Source: Streptomyces yangpuensis
GTDB lineage: Bacteria; Actinomycetota; Actinomycetes; Streptomycetales; Streptomycetaceae
DNA: 64,000 nucleotides
NCBI RefSeq assembly: GCF_001005295.1
Contig: NZ_LBMK01000002.1
Location: forward strand, 1,733,849 to 1,797,848
Direction of reading: 5' to 3'
This document shows, one piece after another, positions 16,996 to 25,707 of the stretch. The stretch's first letter is position 1, and each line of letters opens with the position of its first letter. The notes under the pieces are model-generated. The model worked only from the letters and a program-made list of their open reading frames with translations. It was not told where the DNA came from and ran no database searches. The translations under genes and the position numbers were made by a program.

Positions 16996-17745
16996 CTATG
17001 GCACGAGGAAATCGCGCAGGTCGACGATCGTGTAGCCCTCGGCCTCGGCAGCGTCGATGATCAGGGGGAGGGCCTCGGCGTCGAGGACGCCGCCGTCGCC
17101 GTTGCTGCCGACATGCATCTGGATGATCGCCCCGGGGGCCAGGGCGTCGATGGCCCGCTCGGCGGCGGCCTCCGCGTTCATGCCGCCCTGCGGGCCGAGG
17201 TAGCCGTTGGTGTCCGCGGTGAACTCGATGGCCGCGTACCCCAGGTCGTTGACGTCGGCCACGGAGTCCCGGGTGGTGGAGCTGTAGGGGAAACGGAAGA
17301 ACGGCAGGGGCACAGCGCCTGAGGCCGCCCGGATCGCCGCGTCGGCGCGCCGTACCTCCTCCGTCCGCTGCGCGGTGCTGAGCCCGTCGAAGTAGGGATG
17401 TCCGTACGAGTGGTTGCCCAGGCCGTGCGCGGTACCGATGGCCCGTACCGCCGCCGGGTGCGCGTCGGCGAACGCGCCGGTCGGGAAGAAGGTGGCGGGC
17501 AGCCCGCGCCGCCGCAGTTCCGCCAGGACCGTGTCGATCCCGGCCTCGTCCCAGGCGGCGTTGAAGGTCAGCGCCACGACCTTGCGTGACGTGGGCAGCC
17601 GGCGGATCTCACCGCCGAGCAGCGAGGCCGGCGGGCGCGGACCGGACGGGGAAGCGGCGCCGCTCGCGGCCCGGGCGCCGGAGCACGGCATGAGTCCTGC
17701 GGCGAGCAGCGCCGCCAGCGCGGCGCGCCGTCCCATGTCCACCAC
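16996..17745 (-). CDS. NodB-fold polysaccharide deacetylase-like secreted protein
   Basis: A 249-residue protein with a signal peptide (MGRRAALAALLAAGLMPC... to about residue 30) and a NodB domain (about 45-240). The motif normally reading TFDDG is here TFNAAWDEAG, so the usual catalytic and metal-binding Asp pair is replaced. Motif 2 is intact as NHSYGHPYF (HxxxH), motif 3 is FFRFPYSS and motif 4 ends IIQMHVGSN. TFN-type members are common in Streptomyces and may be altered in metal use or activity. GTG 17745 has GGAGGGAG at good spacing; ATG 17736 is the alternative. Confidence 0.85.
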   Translation of the reverse strand: MVDMGRRAALAALLAAGLMPCSGARAASGAASPSGPRPPASLLGGEIRRLPTSRKVVALTFNAAWDEAGIDTVLAELRRRGLPATFFPTGAFADAHPAAVRAIGTAHGLGNHSYGHPYFDGLSTAQRTEEVRRADAAIRAASGAVPLPFFRFPYSSTTRDSVADVNDLGYAAIEFTADTNGYLGPQGGMNAEAAAERAIDALAPGAIIQMHVGSNGDGGVLDAEALPLIIDAAEAEGYTIVDLRDFLVP

Positions 17746-17859
17746 GATCGCTCCCTCCGGCACAGCACGGCCCCTCGGCGCGGCCCGGGCCTGCCTCGAC
17801 TATGCGTCGGCGCGTGCCGGAGCAGCCGCAGCCCGTGTCGCGCAGCCGGGTGAACCGGC

Positions 17860-18420
17860 TCAGGGCCGTCGGCGCAGGTGCGTCGTCAGGTGGTGCTGGA
17901 GCGGCCGGCCGACCGCGGCCATGTCGTGAACGACCGTCAGCTCCCCCTCCGGGGTGACGGTGTACCGGCGGCGCGTACCGGTGACCTCCTTCGCCAGCGG
18001 GGTCAGTGACACGTCCTTGGTCTCGATCTCGAACTCCGAGCCGGACACCCGCCCCACATAGGTCTCCACGATGCCGGTGGGGTGGGCGAGCACGACCTCC
18101 AGCGAGGCGTCGGGGGTCACCCGCCACCACCCCGCCTCGCGCCCCGCCGGGCGGACCGGGGCCCCGGTCCCGTCGATCAGCCACGCCCTGGCCTCGTAGC
18201 GCAGGAAGGGGCGGCCGTCATGGCTGAAGGTGACCTCCTGCTCGTAGCGGAAGTCCTGCTCCAGCGTCGGGTACTCGCCCCGGCCGCGGCCGTGCCAGCG
18301 ACCCAGCAGCGGCAGCACGGGCAGGAGCAGCGGATGCGGATCCGGACCCTCGCCGAGGACGTGGCTGTCGGGGTACGGATCGTCCTGCACCGGCTCGAAG
18401 CTGTTCACCCGCAGCAGCAT
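17860..18420 (-). CDS. nitrobindin-like FABP-family protein (heme-binding beta barrel)
   Basis: A 186-residue protein of the DUF1794/nitrobindin family. LLGRWHGRGRGEYPTLEQDF, then YEQEVTFSHDGRPFLRYEARAWL, match the GxWxGxG and following strands of the barrel. HPTGIVETYVGRVSG and VHDMAAVGRPLQHHLTTHLRR near the end include the His region that ligates heme in nitrobindins. Family members bind ferric heme and can isomerise peroxynitrite. ATG 18420 has no strong ribosome site, so the start is uncertain; a GTG four codons in is possible. Confidence 0.85.
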   Translation of the reverse strand: MLLRVNSFEPVQDDPYPDSHVLGEGPDPHPLLLPVLPLLGRWHGRGRGEYPTLEQDFRYEQEVTFSHDGRPFLRYEARAWLIDGTGAPVRPAGREAGWWRVTPDASLEVVLAHPTGIVETYVGRVSGSEFEIETKDVSLTPLAKEVTGTRRRYTVTPEGELTVVHDMAAVGRPLQHHLTTHLRRRP

Positions 18421-18529
18421 AGGCGGTGCACCGGGGCGTGCACGCCGCACGCCCCGCCCCACCCCAGCACACCGCACGCCCCGTCCCGCCTCCCGGAGCC
18501 GGGAGGCAGGACGGGGCAGCGGTCACCCG

Positions 18530-20608
18530 TCACCGGGCCGGCAGGCCACCCGCCACCGAGGCCGGTACTGGGGCCAGACCGGCCGGCCTGGTGGTGAAGA
18601 CGCCCCGGCCCTGGGTCCGGCCCCGCAGCCGGGACGCGTACCCGAACAGCTCGGCCAGCGGCACGGTCGCCGTGATCACCGCGCTGCCGGCCTCGGCGGC
18701 CTGCCCGGAGACCCGGCCGCGACGGGCCGCCAGGTCACCCAGTACGCCCCCGACGCCGTCCTCCGGAACGCTCACCGTGACCTCCACGACCGGCTCCAGC
18801 AGCTCCACCGTGCTGAGCCGCAGCGCTTCGCGCAGCCCGAACCGGCCCGCCGCCCGGAACGCCATCTCCGAGGAGTCCTTGGAGTGGGTCGCGCCGTCGG
18901 TGAGCGTGACCCGCAGCCCCGTCACCGGGTACCCGCCCAGCGGGCCCGCGACGAGCGCGTCCCGGCAGCCGGCCTCCACGGCGCGCGCGTACTCCTGTGG
19001 CACCCGGCCGCCGACCACCGTCGAGCGGAACTCGAAGACCGGCTCCTCCAGCGGCTCGACGTCCAGCACGACGTGTGCGAACTGGCCCGCGCCACCGTCC
19101 TGTTTGACGTGCCGGTGGACCAGGCCGGTCACCCCGCGCACGACGGTCTCCCGGTACGAGACCTGCGGGCGGCCCACGACGACCTCCACCCCGTGGCCGC
19201 GGCGGATCTTCTCCACCGCCACCTCCAGATGCAGCTCGCCCAGCCCCGACAGCACGGTCTGCCCCGACTCCGGGTCGGACCGCACCACCAGCGAGGGGTC
19301 CTCCTCCGCCAGCCGCGCGAGCGCCGTCGCCAGCCTGCCCGTGTCGGCGTTGCTGCGCGCCTCCACCGCCACCGACACCACCGGCTCGGCCACCGTGGGC
19401 GGTTCGAGCACGAGCGGCGCGCCGGGGGCGCACAGGGTCGTGCCCGCCCGGGCGGACTTGAGCCCGATCACGGCGACGATGTCACCGGCCACCGCCTCCT
19501 CCCTGTCCTCGTGCCGGTCGGCCTGGACCCGCAGGATCCGGCCCACTCGCTCCGTACGGCCCGTGGCCGCGTCCAGTACCGTCGCGCCCTTGCGCAGGGT
19601 GCCCGCGTAGACCCGCAGGTACGTGAGCCGCCCCGTCGCCGTGGCCGTCACCTTGAAGGCGAGCGCCGCGAACGGCTCCGCCGGGTGGGGGGCGCGTTCC
19701 TGCTCCGCACCCGCCGCCGTACCGCGCACCGGCGGCATGTCGGCGGGCGCCGGCAGGTACGCGACGACCGCGTCCAGCAGCGGCTCGATCCCGCGGTTGC
19801 GGTACGCCGAGCCGCACAGCACCACGACGCCGTCCCCACGCAGCGTCAGCTCGCGCAGGGCCCGGGTCAGGGTCTCGTCGCTCAGCGCGGAATCCGCGCA
19901 GAACTCCTCCAGGGCCTCGGCGTGGAGCTCCGCGACCGTCTCCTCCAGCAGCCTGCGCCGCCGGCCGGCTTCCTCCCGCAGCGGCTGGGGGACCGGCCCC
20001 GAATCGATGTCGGCGGAGCCGGTCCGCCAGCGCAGCGCACGCATGGTCACCAGGTCGACGACCCCGGTGAAGTCGTCCTCCTGCCCGATGGGCAGCTGCA
20101 CCACCAGGGGTACGACGTCCAGGCGTCGGCGGATCGACGCGACGGCGGTGTCGAGGTCGGCGCCCGCCCGGTCCAGCTTGTTGACGAACGCGATCCGCGG
20201 CACACCGTGCCGGTCGGCCTGCCGCCACACCGTCTCGCTCTGTGGTTCGACCCCGGCGACGGCGTCGAAGACGGCGACCGCTCCGTCGAGCACCCGAAGG
20301 GAGCGTTCCACCTCGTCGGAGAAGTCGACGTGCCCGGGGGTGTCGATCAGGTTGACGTGGTGCCCGCCCCAGGCGCAGCTGACGGCCGCGGCGAAGATGG
20401 TGATGCCGCGGTCGCGTTCCTGCGGGTCGTAGTCGGTGACGGTCGTGCCGTGGTGCACCTCGCCGCGCTTGTGGATGGCACCGGTCGCGAACAGGATCCG
20501 TTCGGTGATCGTGGTCTTGCCGGCGTCGACGTGGGCGAGGATGCCCAGGTTGCGGACCGCGGTGAGGGAAGTGGAAGTGGTGCTGAGGGGGCGTCCGTTG
20601 GCGCGCAT
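18530..20608 (-). CDS. fusA: elongation factor G paralogue (EF-G2)
   Basis: A 692-residue translational GTPase with all EF-G domains. G1 is AHVDAGKTT, switch I ends [15 protein letters not shown]3 is DTPGHVDF, and G4 is NKLDRAGAD. Domains II to V follow, with the domain IV region [29 protein letters not shown]. Canonical Streptomyces EF-G is about 708 residues and sits in the str operon with rpsL/rpsG/tuf; this copy stands alone, so it is the second EF-G (called fusA2 in S. coelicolor). It could act in translocation under stress or in ribosome protection. A short leader ORF and a hairpin lie upstream. Confidence 0.88.
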   Translation of the reverse strand: MRANGRPLSTTSTSLTAVRNLGILAHVDAGKTTITERILFATGAIHKRGEVHHGTTVTDYDPQERDRGITIFAAAVSCAWGGHHVNLIDTPGHVDFSDEVERSLRVLDGAVAVFDAVAGVEPQSETVWRQADRHGVPRIAFVNKLDRAGADLDTAVASIRRRLDVVPLVVQLPIGQEDDFTGVVDLVTMRALRWRTGSADIDSGPVPQPLREEAGRRRRLLEETVAELHAEALEEFCADSALSDETLTRALRELTLRGDGVVVLCGSAYRNRGIEPLLDAVVAYLPAPADMPPVRGTAAGAEQERAPHPAEPFAALAFKVTATATGRLTYLRVYAGTLRKGATVLDAATGRTERVGRILRVQADRHEDREEAVAGDIVAVIGLKSARAGTTLCAPGAPLVLEPPTVAEPVVSVAVEARSNADTGRLATALARLAEEDPSLVVRSDPESGQTVLSGLGELHLEVAVEKIRRGHGVEVVVGRPQVSYRETVVRGVTGLVHRHVKQDGGAGQFAHVVLDVEPLEEPVFEFRSTVVGGRVPQEYARAVEAGCRDALVAGPLGGYPVTGLRVTLTDGATHSKDSSEMAFRAAGRFGLREALRLSTVELLEPVVEVTVSVPEDGVGGVLGDLAARRGRVSGQAAEAGSAVITATVPLAELFGYASRLRGRTQGRGVFTTRPAGLAPVPASVAGGLPAR

Positions 20609-20705
20609 GGCCCGAGGCCTTTCGAGTGCGGAGATGAAGAGGGCGGCGCGAATTCCCTGACGCCGGCCCCGTGGCCCGCGACCGGCAGCCGCGGCCGGCC
20701 GCCCC

Positions 20706-20724
20706 GCCCGGAGCGGGTCCGGGC
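20706..20724 (-). promoter_or_regulatory. hairpin between leader ORF and EF-G gene
   Basis: GCCCGGA (20706-20712) pairs with TCCGGGC (20718-20724) across GCGGG. It lies between the stop of the 39-residue upstream ORF and the EF-G start, where an attenuator or ribosome-stalling switch would be placed. It is a short GC-rich repeat, so chance is possible. Confidence 0.35.
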
Positions 20725-20762
20725 AGGCGGCGGCGTACGGAAGGCGGGGGAGGGGACGGGAC

Positions 20763-20882
20763 CTAAAGGTGCGTCACGGGCATGCGGTGACGGCCGCGCA
20801 GCCGGCACCGGGCGTCACGAGACACCGGGATCACGTCGTACCGGGACGGGGGAGCGAAGGCGGCGGTGCGGTACGTGCACAT
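20763..20882 (-). CDS. possible 39-aa leader peptide upstream of the EF-G gene
   Basis: ATG 20882 is preceded by GGGGAG seven bases upstream, one of the better ribosome sites in this window. It opens a 39-codon frame ([20 protein letters not shown], then an Arg-rich end) closed by TAG at 20763. The same strand carries the EF-G gene 154 bp downstream. I do not recognise the peptide. It could be a regulatory leader of an antibiotic- or stress-responsive translation factor gene, or a chance ORF. Confidence 0.35.
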   Translation of the reverse strand: MCTYRTAAFAPPSRYDVIPVSRDARCRLRGRHRMPVTHL

Positions 20883-21063
20883 GGCGCTGCTCCCCTTCTC
20901 CTCTGACTCGGCATGAGGCGCGCGGTGCCCTTTCGGCAGCGCGTACGGCGAGTTTAGGGAGAGGACGCGGCCGGGGCATTGCATTTTTCCGGCAACCATG
21001 GGTTACTGTGCGTGATGAACGGCTACGGAAAGTGATGATCTGTTTCGACTTCGGGGAGCCATC

Positions 21064-21963
21064 ATGTCCATGCTGCTGATCAGAGGGTCGTTCCGGGTGG
21101 ACGGTGGTGCCGAGCCGGACGGCGACACCCTTCCCTTCATCCCGGACGATGTGACGGACTGGAAGCTGGTGGGCGGTCGCGCCCCGGTCGTGCCCAAGGC
21201 GGACGGCCGCGCCGCGGTGCGGCTGGAGGGCGTGGACGCCCTGGAGACGCACTACAGAAAGCCGGGGTACGGCAAGGAGCGCCACCAGCCGAGGAAGTTC
21301 GGGCGGCAGGCCGCCGACGCCCTGTTGAGACACCTCGGATTCACCAGCGTCGACCGGCACGACGACGAGACCGTCACCACCGTCCCCGTCCAGGTGCCGG
21401 GCTTCATCCTCACCAGCGGCGCCGACGCCTACGGCCGCTGCATCGCCCTCGCCTTCGACGGCAGCGTCCGCCCGCCCGTGTACAGCGGATACGAGGTCTC
21501 GGTCGACGAGGACCTGCTGAAGAGGAGTGCCAACTACCGTCTGATCAAGGACGGTCTGGCCTATCCGATGTTCTATCCGGGCCTGCCCGCATACCTGCGG
21601 GACGTCCTCAGGGAGGCGGCGCGGGAGGCGAGCGGTTCGGTGCCGCCCAAGGGGCTGTGGGACGTGGACAAGACCATCGACGGGGCGTTGATCTCCGACA
21701 TCGGATCGATCACGGACGACGCCACGGGCGTGGTGATCCTGCCCAAGCTGTTCCGCCGGTTGAAGGACTACCTGGACTCCGGTGCGGCCGTCACCTCGCT
21801 CGCGGGGTTCTCCGCCTACCTCGCCGGTGCGGCCGACGAATACCGCTTCCTGCCGGACGGCAAGACCCAGACCGGGCTGCACAGGCTGATCGAGATCAGC
21901 GAGGACGGCAAGATCCTGCGGATGCCCCGCCCCTCCGACCAGATCCTGTTCCTCGACAAGTAA
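21064..21963 (+). CDS. staphylococcal nuclease-like hypothetical protein
   Basis: A 299-residue protein. Residues about 5-160 contain GDTLPFIPDD, AAVRLEGVDALETHY and GFILTSGADAYGRCIALAF, which follow the pattern of thermonuclease/SNase domains (DGDT, RL.G.DAPE, GR). The expected catalytic Arg/Glu set is not clearly complete, so nuclease activity is uncertain. The C-terminal half (about 165-299) is a helical region I do not recognise. No signal peptide is seen. ATG 21064 has GGGGAG five bases upstream. The next gene starts 12 bp later, so the two form an operon. Confidence 0.7.
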   Translation: MSMLLIRGSFRVDGGAEPDGDTLPFIPDDVTDWKLVGGRAPVVPKADGRAAVRLEGVDALETHYRKPGYGKERHQPRKFGRQAADALLRHLGFTSVDRHDDETVTTVPVQVPGFILTSGADAYGRCIALAFDGSVRPPVYSGYEVSVDEDLLKRSANYRLIKDGLAYPMFYPGLPAYLRDVLREAAREASGSVPPKGLWDVDKTIDGALISDIGSITDDATGVVILPKLFRRLKDYLDSGAAVTSLAGFSAYLAGAADEYRFLPDGKTQTGLHRLIEISEDGKILRMPRPSDQILFLDK

Positions 21964-21975
21964 CGGAGACCAGCC

Positions 21976-22275
21976 ATGTATGCAGTGATCCGGCGTTACG
22001 AAGGGGTGACCGACCCCGCCGAGGCAGGACGCCTGGTGGACGAGGGGTTCGTGCCTCTCCTCCGCCGGGTGCCGGGATTCGTGGCCTACTACTGGGTCGA
22101 CGCCGGGGACGGCGTGATGGTGTCCACCAGCGTCTACGAGGACCGGGCCGGGGCCGATGAATCGGTCAGGAAGGCTGCGGACTTCGTGCGGGAGCACCTC
22201 GCGTCCCTGCTCCCCAACCCTCCTCAGGTCACGGCCGGCCAGGTGGTGGCCGCCGGAGAGTGGCCCGCCGGGTAG
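21976..22275 (+). CDS. small ABM-like dimeric alpha/beta-barrel protein
   Basis: A 99-residue protein (MYAVIRRYEGVTDPAEAGRL...VPGFVAYYWVDAGDGVMVSTSVYEDRAGADES) with the alternating strand-helix pattern of antibiotic biosynthesis monooxygenase-like and ferredoxin-fold dimeric barrel proteins. Many such small proteins are stress-related or of unknown role. ATG 21976 follows CGGAGACC. It is coupled by short spacing to the SNase-like gene. A 12-bp hairpin follows the stop. Confidence 0.75.
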   Translation: MYAVIRRYEGVTDPAEAGRLVDEGFVPLLRRVPGFVAYYWVDAGDGVMVSTSVYEDRAGADESVRKAADFVREHLASLLPNPPQVTAGQVVAAGEWPAG

Positions 22276-22338
22276 CGGCCCGCCGTCCGGCGGGAGGCCG
22301 GGGCCGAGCGCCGTCCGGCCGGAGGCCGGAATCGAGCG

Positions 22339-22374
22339 CCGATCGGGCCGGACCTGCCGGCACGGCCCGATCGG
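22339..22374. terminator. 12-bp bidirectional hairpin
   Basis: CCGATCGGGCCG (22339-22350) pairs perfectly with 22363-22374. It sits between two convergent genes, the ABM-like gene ending at 22275 and the acetyltransferase gene ending at 22385. Confidence 0.8.
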
Positions 22375-22384
22375 TACGGCATCC

Positions 22385-23023
22385 CTACGAGGTGGTGACC
22401 GCCACGGCGGCCGGGAGCACGGCGGGGCGGTCCAGGAAGGCGAGGACGGCCCGCTTCTCGGGGAGGTACACCTCGGGCAGGTCGATCTCCGGGAGGGTGA
22501 TCTCCCCCTGCCGGACGAAGCCGAGCCGGCCCATCAGGGCGACGGCCTTGTCGTTGAGGGCGTCAGGCTCGGCCACCGCGCGCAGGACGGACGGGTCGCG
22601 GAAGGTGAACCGGATGAGCGACCCGATCAGGGTCCGGCTGAACCCGGGCCGGGGCAGGCCGGCCGCCGGAGCCAGCATCAGGTGCACGCCGATGTCGCCT
22701 TCCCGCACCGGGTAGCACTCGCTGATCCGGTCCTCGGACGGCTGGTAGGTCTGGAAGAGCGCCACCGGCTCGTCGTCCAGCCGCACCATGAAGGCGTGGT
22801 GGGTGTCGCGGCGGTCCACGTCCTCGTAGATCTCCTGGACGAGTTCCCGGCTGGCACCGTTCATGCCCCAGAACTGTGCGCGCTCCTCGACGACCCACGA
22901 GTGCAGCACGGCGGAGTCCGCGACGGGATCGACCGGCGTGAAGCGGACCGTGCCGAATCCTTCGACGGTCTCGGTCAGGACATCGGCGCGCGAGGAGGCG
23001 AGGACGGTGGACTCGGGTCTCAT
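22385..23023 (-). CDS. siderophore-type GNAT acyltransferase (IucB/RimJ-like)
   Basis: A 212-residue GNAT protein: VRFTPVDPVADSAVLHSWV, then FQTYQPSEDRISECYPVREGDIGVHLMLAP and LIRFTFRDPSVLRAVAEPDALNDKAVALMGRLGFVRQGEI. The DIGVH...G...RTLI layout and the GFVRQGEITLPE end match acyltransferases that acylate hydroxamate siderophores (IucB/MbtK-like branch). ATG 23023 begins the conserved part; an in-frame GTG at 23071 would add 16 residues. The iron-box-like palindrome overlapping the likely -10 supports a role in iron acquisition. No siderophore synthetase lies nearby, so it may act in trans. Confidence 0.8.
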   Translation of the reverse strand: MRPESTVLASSRADVLTETVEGFGTVRFTPVDPVADSAVLHSWVVEERAQFWGMNGASRELVQEIYEDVDRRDTHHAFMVRLDDEPVALFQTYQPSEDRISECYPVREGDIGVHLMLAPAAGLPRPGFSRTLIGSLIRFTFRDPSVLRAVAEPDALNDKAVALMGRLGFVRQGEITLPEIDLPEVYLPEKRAVLAFLDRPAVLPAAVAVTTS

Positions 23024-23081
23024 ACGGGTTCCGGTTTCCGTTCGGTGGGGTCCGACGGGTGCGGAGCACACACGAGACCCC

Positions 23082-23104
23082 AGTTAGGGTGACCTAACTA
23101 TAAA
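23082..23104 (-). promoter_or_regulatory. DtxR/IdeR-like palindrome over a -10 box
   Basis: AGTTAGG-GTGA-CCTAACT (23082-23099) is a perfect 7-bp inverted repeat. It overlaps a minus-strand -10 TATAGT (23104-23099). The half-sites match the TTAGG/CCTAA of iron boxes bound by DmdR/IdeR, but their spacing (4) is shorter than in the 19-bp consensus. It is likely to control the acyltransferase gene. Confidence 0.55.
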
Positions 23105-23272
23105 GGTCCCTGGAAGCCGGTCCGAACGGGGACCCCGGTCAGGAACCGGCCCGCGGCGGAAGCGGCGTGGTGGCGTCCGCCGCGCTGCGGCGCCGCCGGC
23201 GCGACCCGGTCGCCGGGCCGCCGGACGAGTGGTGACCCGTGTCGACGGCGGCAGGCCGGGCACAAGCGCCAC

Positions 23273-23374
23273 ATGACTTTCCTCCTGCTGTTCCTGCTGC
23301 CCCTCGGCCTGGCCCTCGTCCTGCTGACGACCGGTCACCCGCACAAGCACGGCCGGCACCGCCAGACCCGCTGA
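23273..23374 (+). CDS. possible 33-aa single-helix membrane peptide
   Basis: ATG 23273 opens a 33-codon frame, MTFLLLFLLPLGLALVLLTT followed by GHPHKHGRHRQTR. One strongly hydrophobic helix and a His/Arg-rich tail look like a small membrane protein. There is no clear ribosome site, so it may be chance. It lies in the gap between the acyltransferase promoter and the histidine kinase end. Confidence 0.3.
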   Translation: MTFLLLFLLPLGLALVLLTTGHPHKHGRHRQTR

Positions 23375-23435
23375 ACGGACACCGCCCGCGGCGTACGGTC
23401 CTGCCCGCGGACCCGGGCCCGTCAGGCCGGGCCCG

Positions 23436-24899
23436 TCAGGCCCGAGGCGTCAGCGGCAGTCTGAGCACCAGCCGGGCGCCGCTCGCGCAGTCCTCCGCCG
23501 TCAGCGTTCCGCCGTGGTGCGTACTCAGGTCACGTGCGATGGCCAGGCCCAGGCCGGCCCCGCCGTGGTCGCGGCTGCGCGAGTCGTCGAGCCGTGCGAA
23601 CCGTTCGAAGACCCGCTCCCGGTCGCCCGCGGGGATCCCCGGCCCGTCGTCGACGACCTCCAGCACGGCGGTACGCGCCACCGCGCCGCCGCCCGTGGTC
23701 CGCAGCGTGACGTCCACGCCGTCCCGGGCGTACCGCTGCGCGTTGTCGACCAGGTTGGTGACGACACGGCCGAGCCACAGCGCGCCGCCGGTGACCTCGA
23801 CATCGGCGGCCAGGTCCGTCCGTACGGGCACCCGGTCGCCGAGCCGGGCCTCCAGCACCTCGCGTACCAGGGCGCCCAGGTCCAGCGGCACGGCCGCCAC
23901 GGGCTGGGCCGCGTCGATCCGGGCGAGCAGCAGCAGATCCCCCGCGAGGTGCTGGAGCCGCTCGATGTCCTCCAGGGCGCCACCGATCAGTTCGGGCCAC
24001 AGCTCCGGGTCCCGGACGGCCAGCGCCACCTCCAACTGCGTGCGCAGGACGGTGATGGGGCTGCGCAGTTCGTGGGAGGCGTCGGCGATGAACTGCCGCT
24101 GGCGGATGCCGGACGCCTCCAGCCGGTCCAGTGTGGCGTTCATGGTCTCCGCGAGCCGGGCGACCTCGTCCCGGGTCGCGGGAACCGGCACCCGGCGGTG
24201 CAGGTCCCGGTCGGAGATGCCGGCGACCTCGGCGCGGATCGCCTCCACCGGGCGGAGCGCGTGCCCGGTCACCCGCCAGGTCACCAGGACGACGGTGGCC
24301 AGGAGCAGCGGCATGCCGATCACCAGCGCGGCGGTGGTGGTGTCGTCGGCCGCGTCCGCGTCCCGCAGCGACGCGCCGGCGTAGACGGTGGCCGGGCCGT
24401 CCGGCGTCTGCGTGACGACCTGGACGACCCGCTGCCGGTGATCGCCGTCGACCGGCCGGACCCGCCAGGTGTGCAGCCGGGGCCCCGGCGTCCCGGGCGG
24501 GGCCGGCGGGAGGGCGGGCATCCCGATGAGGTTCGGGCTGGAGAACAACACCCGCCCGTCCGCGCTCACCACCTGCACGAACTCGACGGCGCGGCCCGGC
24601 GGTCGGGCCCGGCCGAGCCTGCCGGTGGCGGCGAGCTCCGCCACGGTCTCGGCCTGCCGGCGGGCGTCGTTCTCCGCGTTGCGCAGCAGATTGGCCTCCA
24701 GCAGCCCGAGCAGGGCGAACGAGGCGAGCGCCAGCGCCGCGGCCACCACCAGCCCCGCACCCACGGTGGCCCGCGCCCGGACCGTGGTGGGCCGGAGCCG
24801 GCGCAGCAGCGGCCACCGGTCGAGGACGGCGCCCGGGAGCCGGCGCAGCAGCTCACCCACGCGCCCGGAGAGGCGGGAGGGCCCGGGGGATTCAGCCAC
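23436..24899 (-). CDS. OmpR-type sensor histidine kinase
   Basis: A 487-residue membrane kinase. TM1 is about residues 35-60 (VGAGLVVAAALALASFALLGLL), followed by an extracellular sensor region, TM2 about 190-212 (AALVIGMPLLLATVVLVTW) and a HAMP domain (HALRPVEAIRAEVAGIS). The HisKA box is FIADASHELRSPITVLRTQ, the N box VVTNLVDNAQRYA, and the G boxes DDGPGIP and GGAGLGLAIARDL. Start GTG 24899 overlaps the response regulator stop by 8 bp. It forms a two-component system with that gene; the sensed signal may relate to the divergent PepSY-like protein. Confidence 0.92.
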   Translation of the reverse strand: MAESPGPSRLSGRVGELLRRLPGAVLDRWPLLRRLRPTTVRARATVGAGLVVAAALALASFALLGLLEANLLRNAENDARRQAETVAELAATGRLGRARPPGRAVEFVQVVSADGRVLFSSPNLIGMPALPPAPPGTPGPRLHTWRVRPVDGDHRQRVVQVVTQTPDGPATVYAGASLRDADAADDTTTAALVIGMPLLLATVVLVTWRVTGHALRPVEAIRAEVAGISDRDLHRRVPVPATRDEVARLAETMNATLDRLEASGIRQRQFIADASHELRSPITVLRTQLEVALAVRDPELWPELIGGALEDIERLQHLAGDLLLLARIDAAQPVAAVPLDLGALVREVLEARLGDRVPVRTDLAADVEVTGGALWLGRVVTNLVDNAQRYARDGVDVTLRTTGGGAVARTAVLEVVDDGPGIPAGDRERVFERFARLDDSRSRDHGGAGLGLAIARDLSTHHGGTLTAEDCASGARLVLRLPLTPRA

Positions 24900-25584
24900 C
24901 GTCGGCCGCCAGCCGGTACCCGGCGCCCCGTACGGTCTCCAGCGCAGCCCGGCCGAACGGGGCGTCGACCTTGCGGCGGACCGCGCTGACGTGGACCTCG
25001 ACGACGTTGGGGTCACCGTCGAAGGCGGTGTCCCACACCTGCTCCAGGATGTCCCGCTTGGAGACCACCTCGCCGGAGCGGCGGCCCAGGTACTCGAGTA
25101 TCGCGAACTCCCTGGCGGTCAGCCGGATCTCCGTACCGCCGCGGGAGCACGTGCGCCGGGCCGGATCGATCAGCAGGTCGCCGAACCGCATCACCTGCGG
25201 GCGCCGGCCACCACCCGTACGCCTGCCGAGCGCTCGCAGCCGGGCGACCAGCACCAGATAGGAGAACGGCTTGGACAGGAAGTCGTCGGCCCCGGTGTCC
25301 AGGGCCTCCGCTTCGTCGTACTCGCCGTCCTTGGCCGTGAGCATCAGGATTCCCGACTCGTTGCCGGCCGCGCGCAGCTTCGCGCAGACCCGGTAGCCGT
25401 TCAGCCCGGGAAGCATGATGTCGAGGACGATCAGGTCGTAGTCGTGCTCGGTGGCCATCCACAGGCCCTGGGCCCCGTCGTGGGCCACGTCCACCGAGAA
25501 CCCTTCCGACTGCAGACCCCGTTGCAGGGCCACGGCGAGCCGCCGTTCGTCCTCCACCACCAGTACGCGCATGCCGCACAGCAT
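24892..25584 (-). CDS. OmpR/PhoB-family response regulator
   Basis: A receiver domain (MRVLVVEDERRLAVALQRGL... with phosphoacceptor Asp in LIVLDIMLPGLNGY and Lys in FLSKPF) is joined to a winged-helix DNA-binding domain (LTAREFAILEYLGRRSGEVVSKRDILEQVWD...VVEVHVSAVRRKV). I prefer ATG 25584 (MLCGMRVL) because GGGGGAG lies six bases upstream; most homologues would begin at ATG 25572. It is transcribed ahead of the kinase, with an 8-bp overlap. The CTTCAG repeats just upstream are likely its own binding sites. Confidence 0.92.
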   Translation of the reverse strand: MLCGMRVLVVEDERRLAVALQRGLQSEGFSVDVAHDGAQGLWMATEHDYDLIVLDIMLPGLNGYRVCAKLRAAGNESGILMLTAKDGEYDEAEALDTGADDFLSKPFSYLVLVARLRALGRRTGGGRRPQVMRFGDLLIDPARRTCSRGGTEIRLTAREFAILEYLGRRSGEVVSKRDILEQVWDTAFDGDPNVVEVHVSAVRRKVDAPFGRAALETVRGAGYRLAADGG

Positions 25585-25606
25585 CGCAGGCTCCCCCGGC
25601 GCCCGG

Positions 25607-25643
25607 CTGAAGAGGTCTTCAGGTGGCTTCAGCTGGGCTTCAG
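25607..25643. promoter_or_regulatory. CTTCAG repeat array between divergent genes
   Basis: CTTCAG occurs at 25617, 25627 and 25638 (spacing 10 and 11 bp), with its inverse CTGAAG at 25607. Direct repeats about one helical turn apart are typical OmpR-family response regulator sites. They lie 23-59 bp upstream of the response regulator and 65-101 bp upstream of the PepSY-like gene. Confidence 0.65.
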
Positions 25644-25707
25644 CATCCCCTCCGCATGCTCTGGGACGAGCCGGGCACCGCGCCCGGCTGCCCGGAGGAG
25701 TAGCCGT

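Noticed and set aside
18530..20608. TetM/OtrA-type ribosomal protection protein
   Set aside because: The G domain, domain IV and lone-gene context fit an EF-G paralogue better; TetM-specific loop features are not evident by eye, though not fully excluded.
18884..21079. 731-residue plus-strand open frame opposite EF-G
   Set aside because: EF-G on the minus strand is unmistakable; the plus frame is its shadow.
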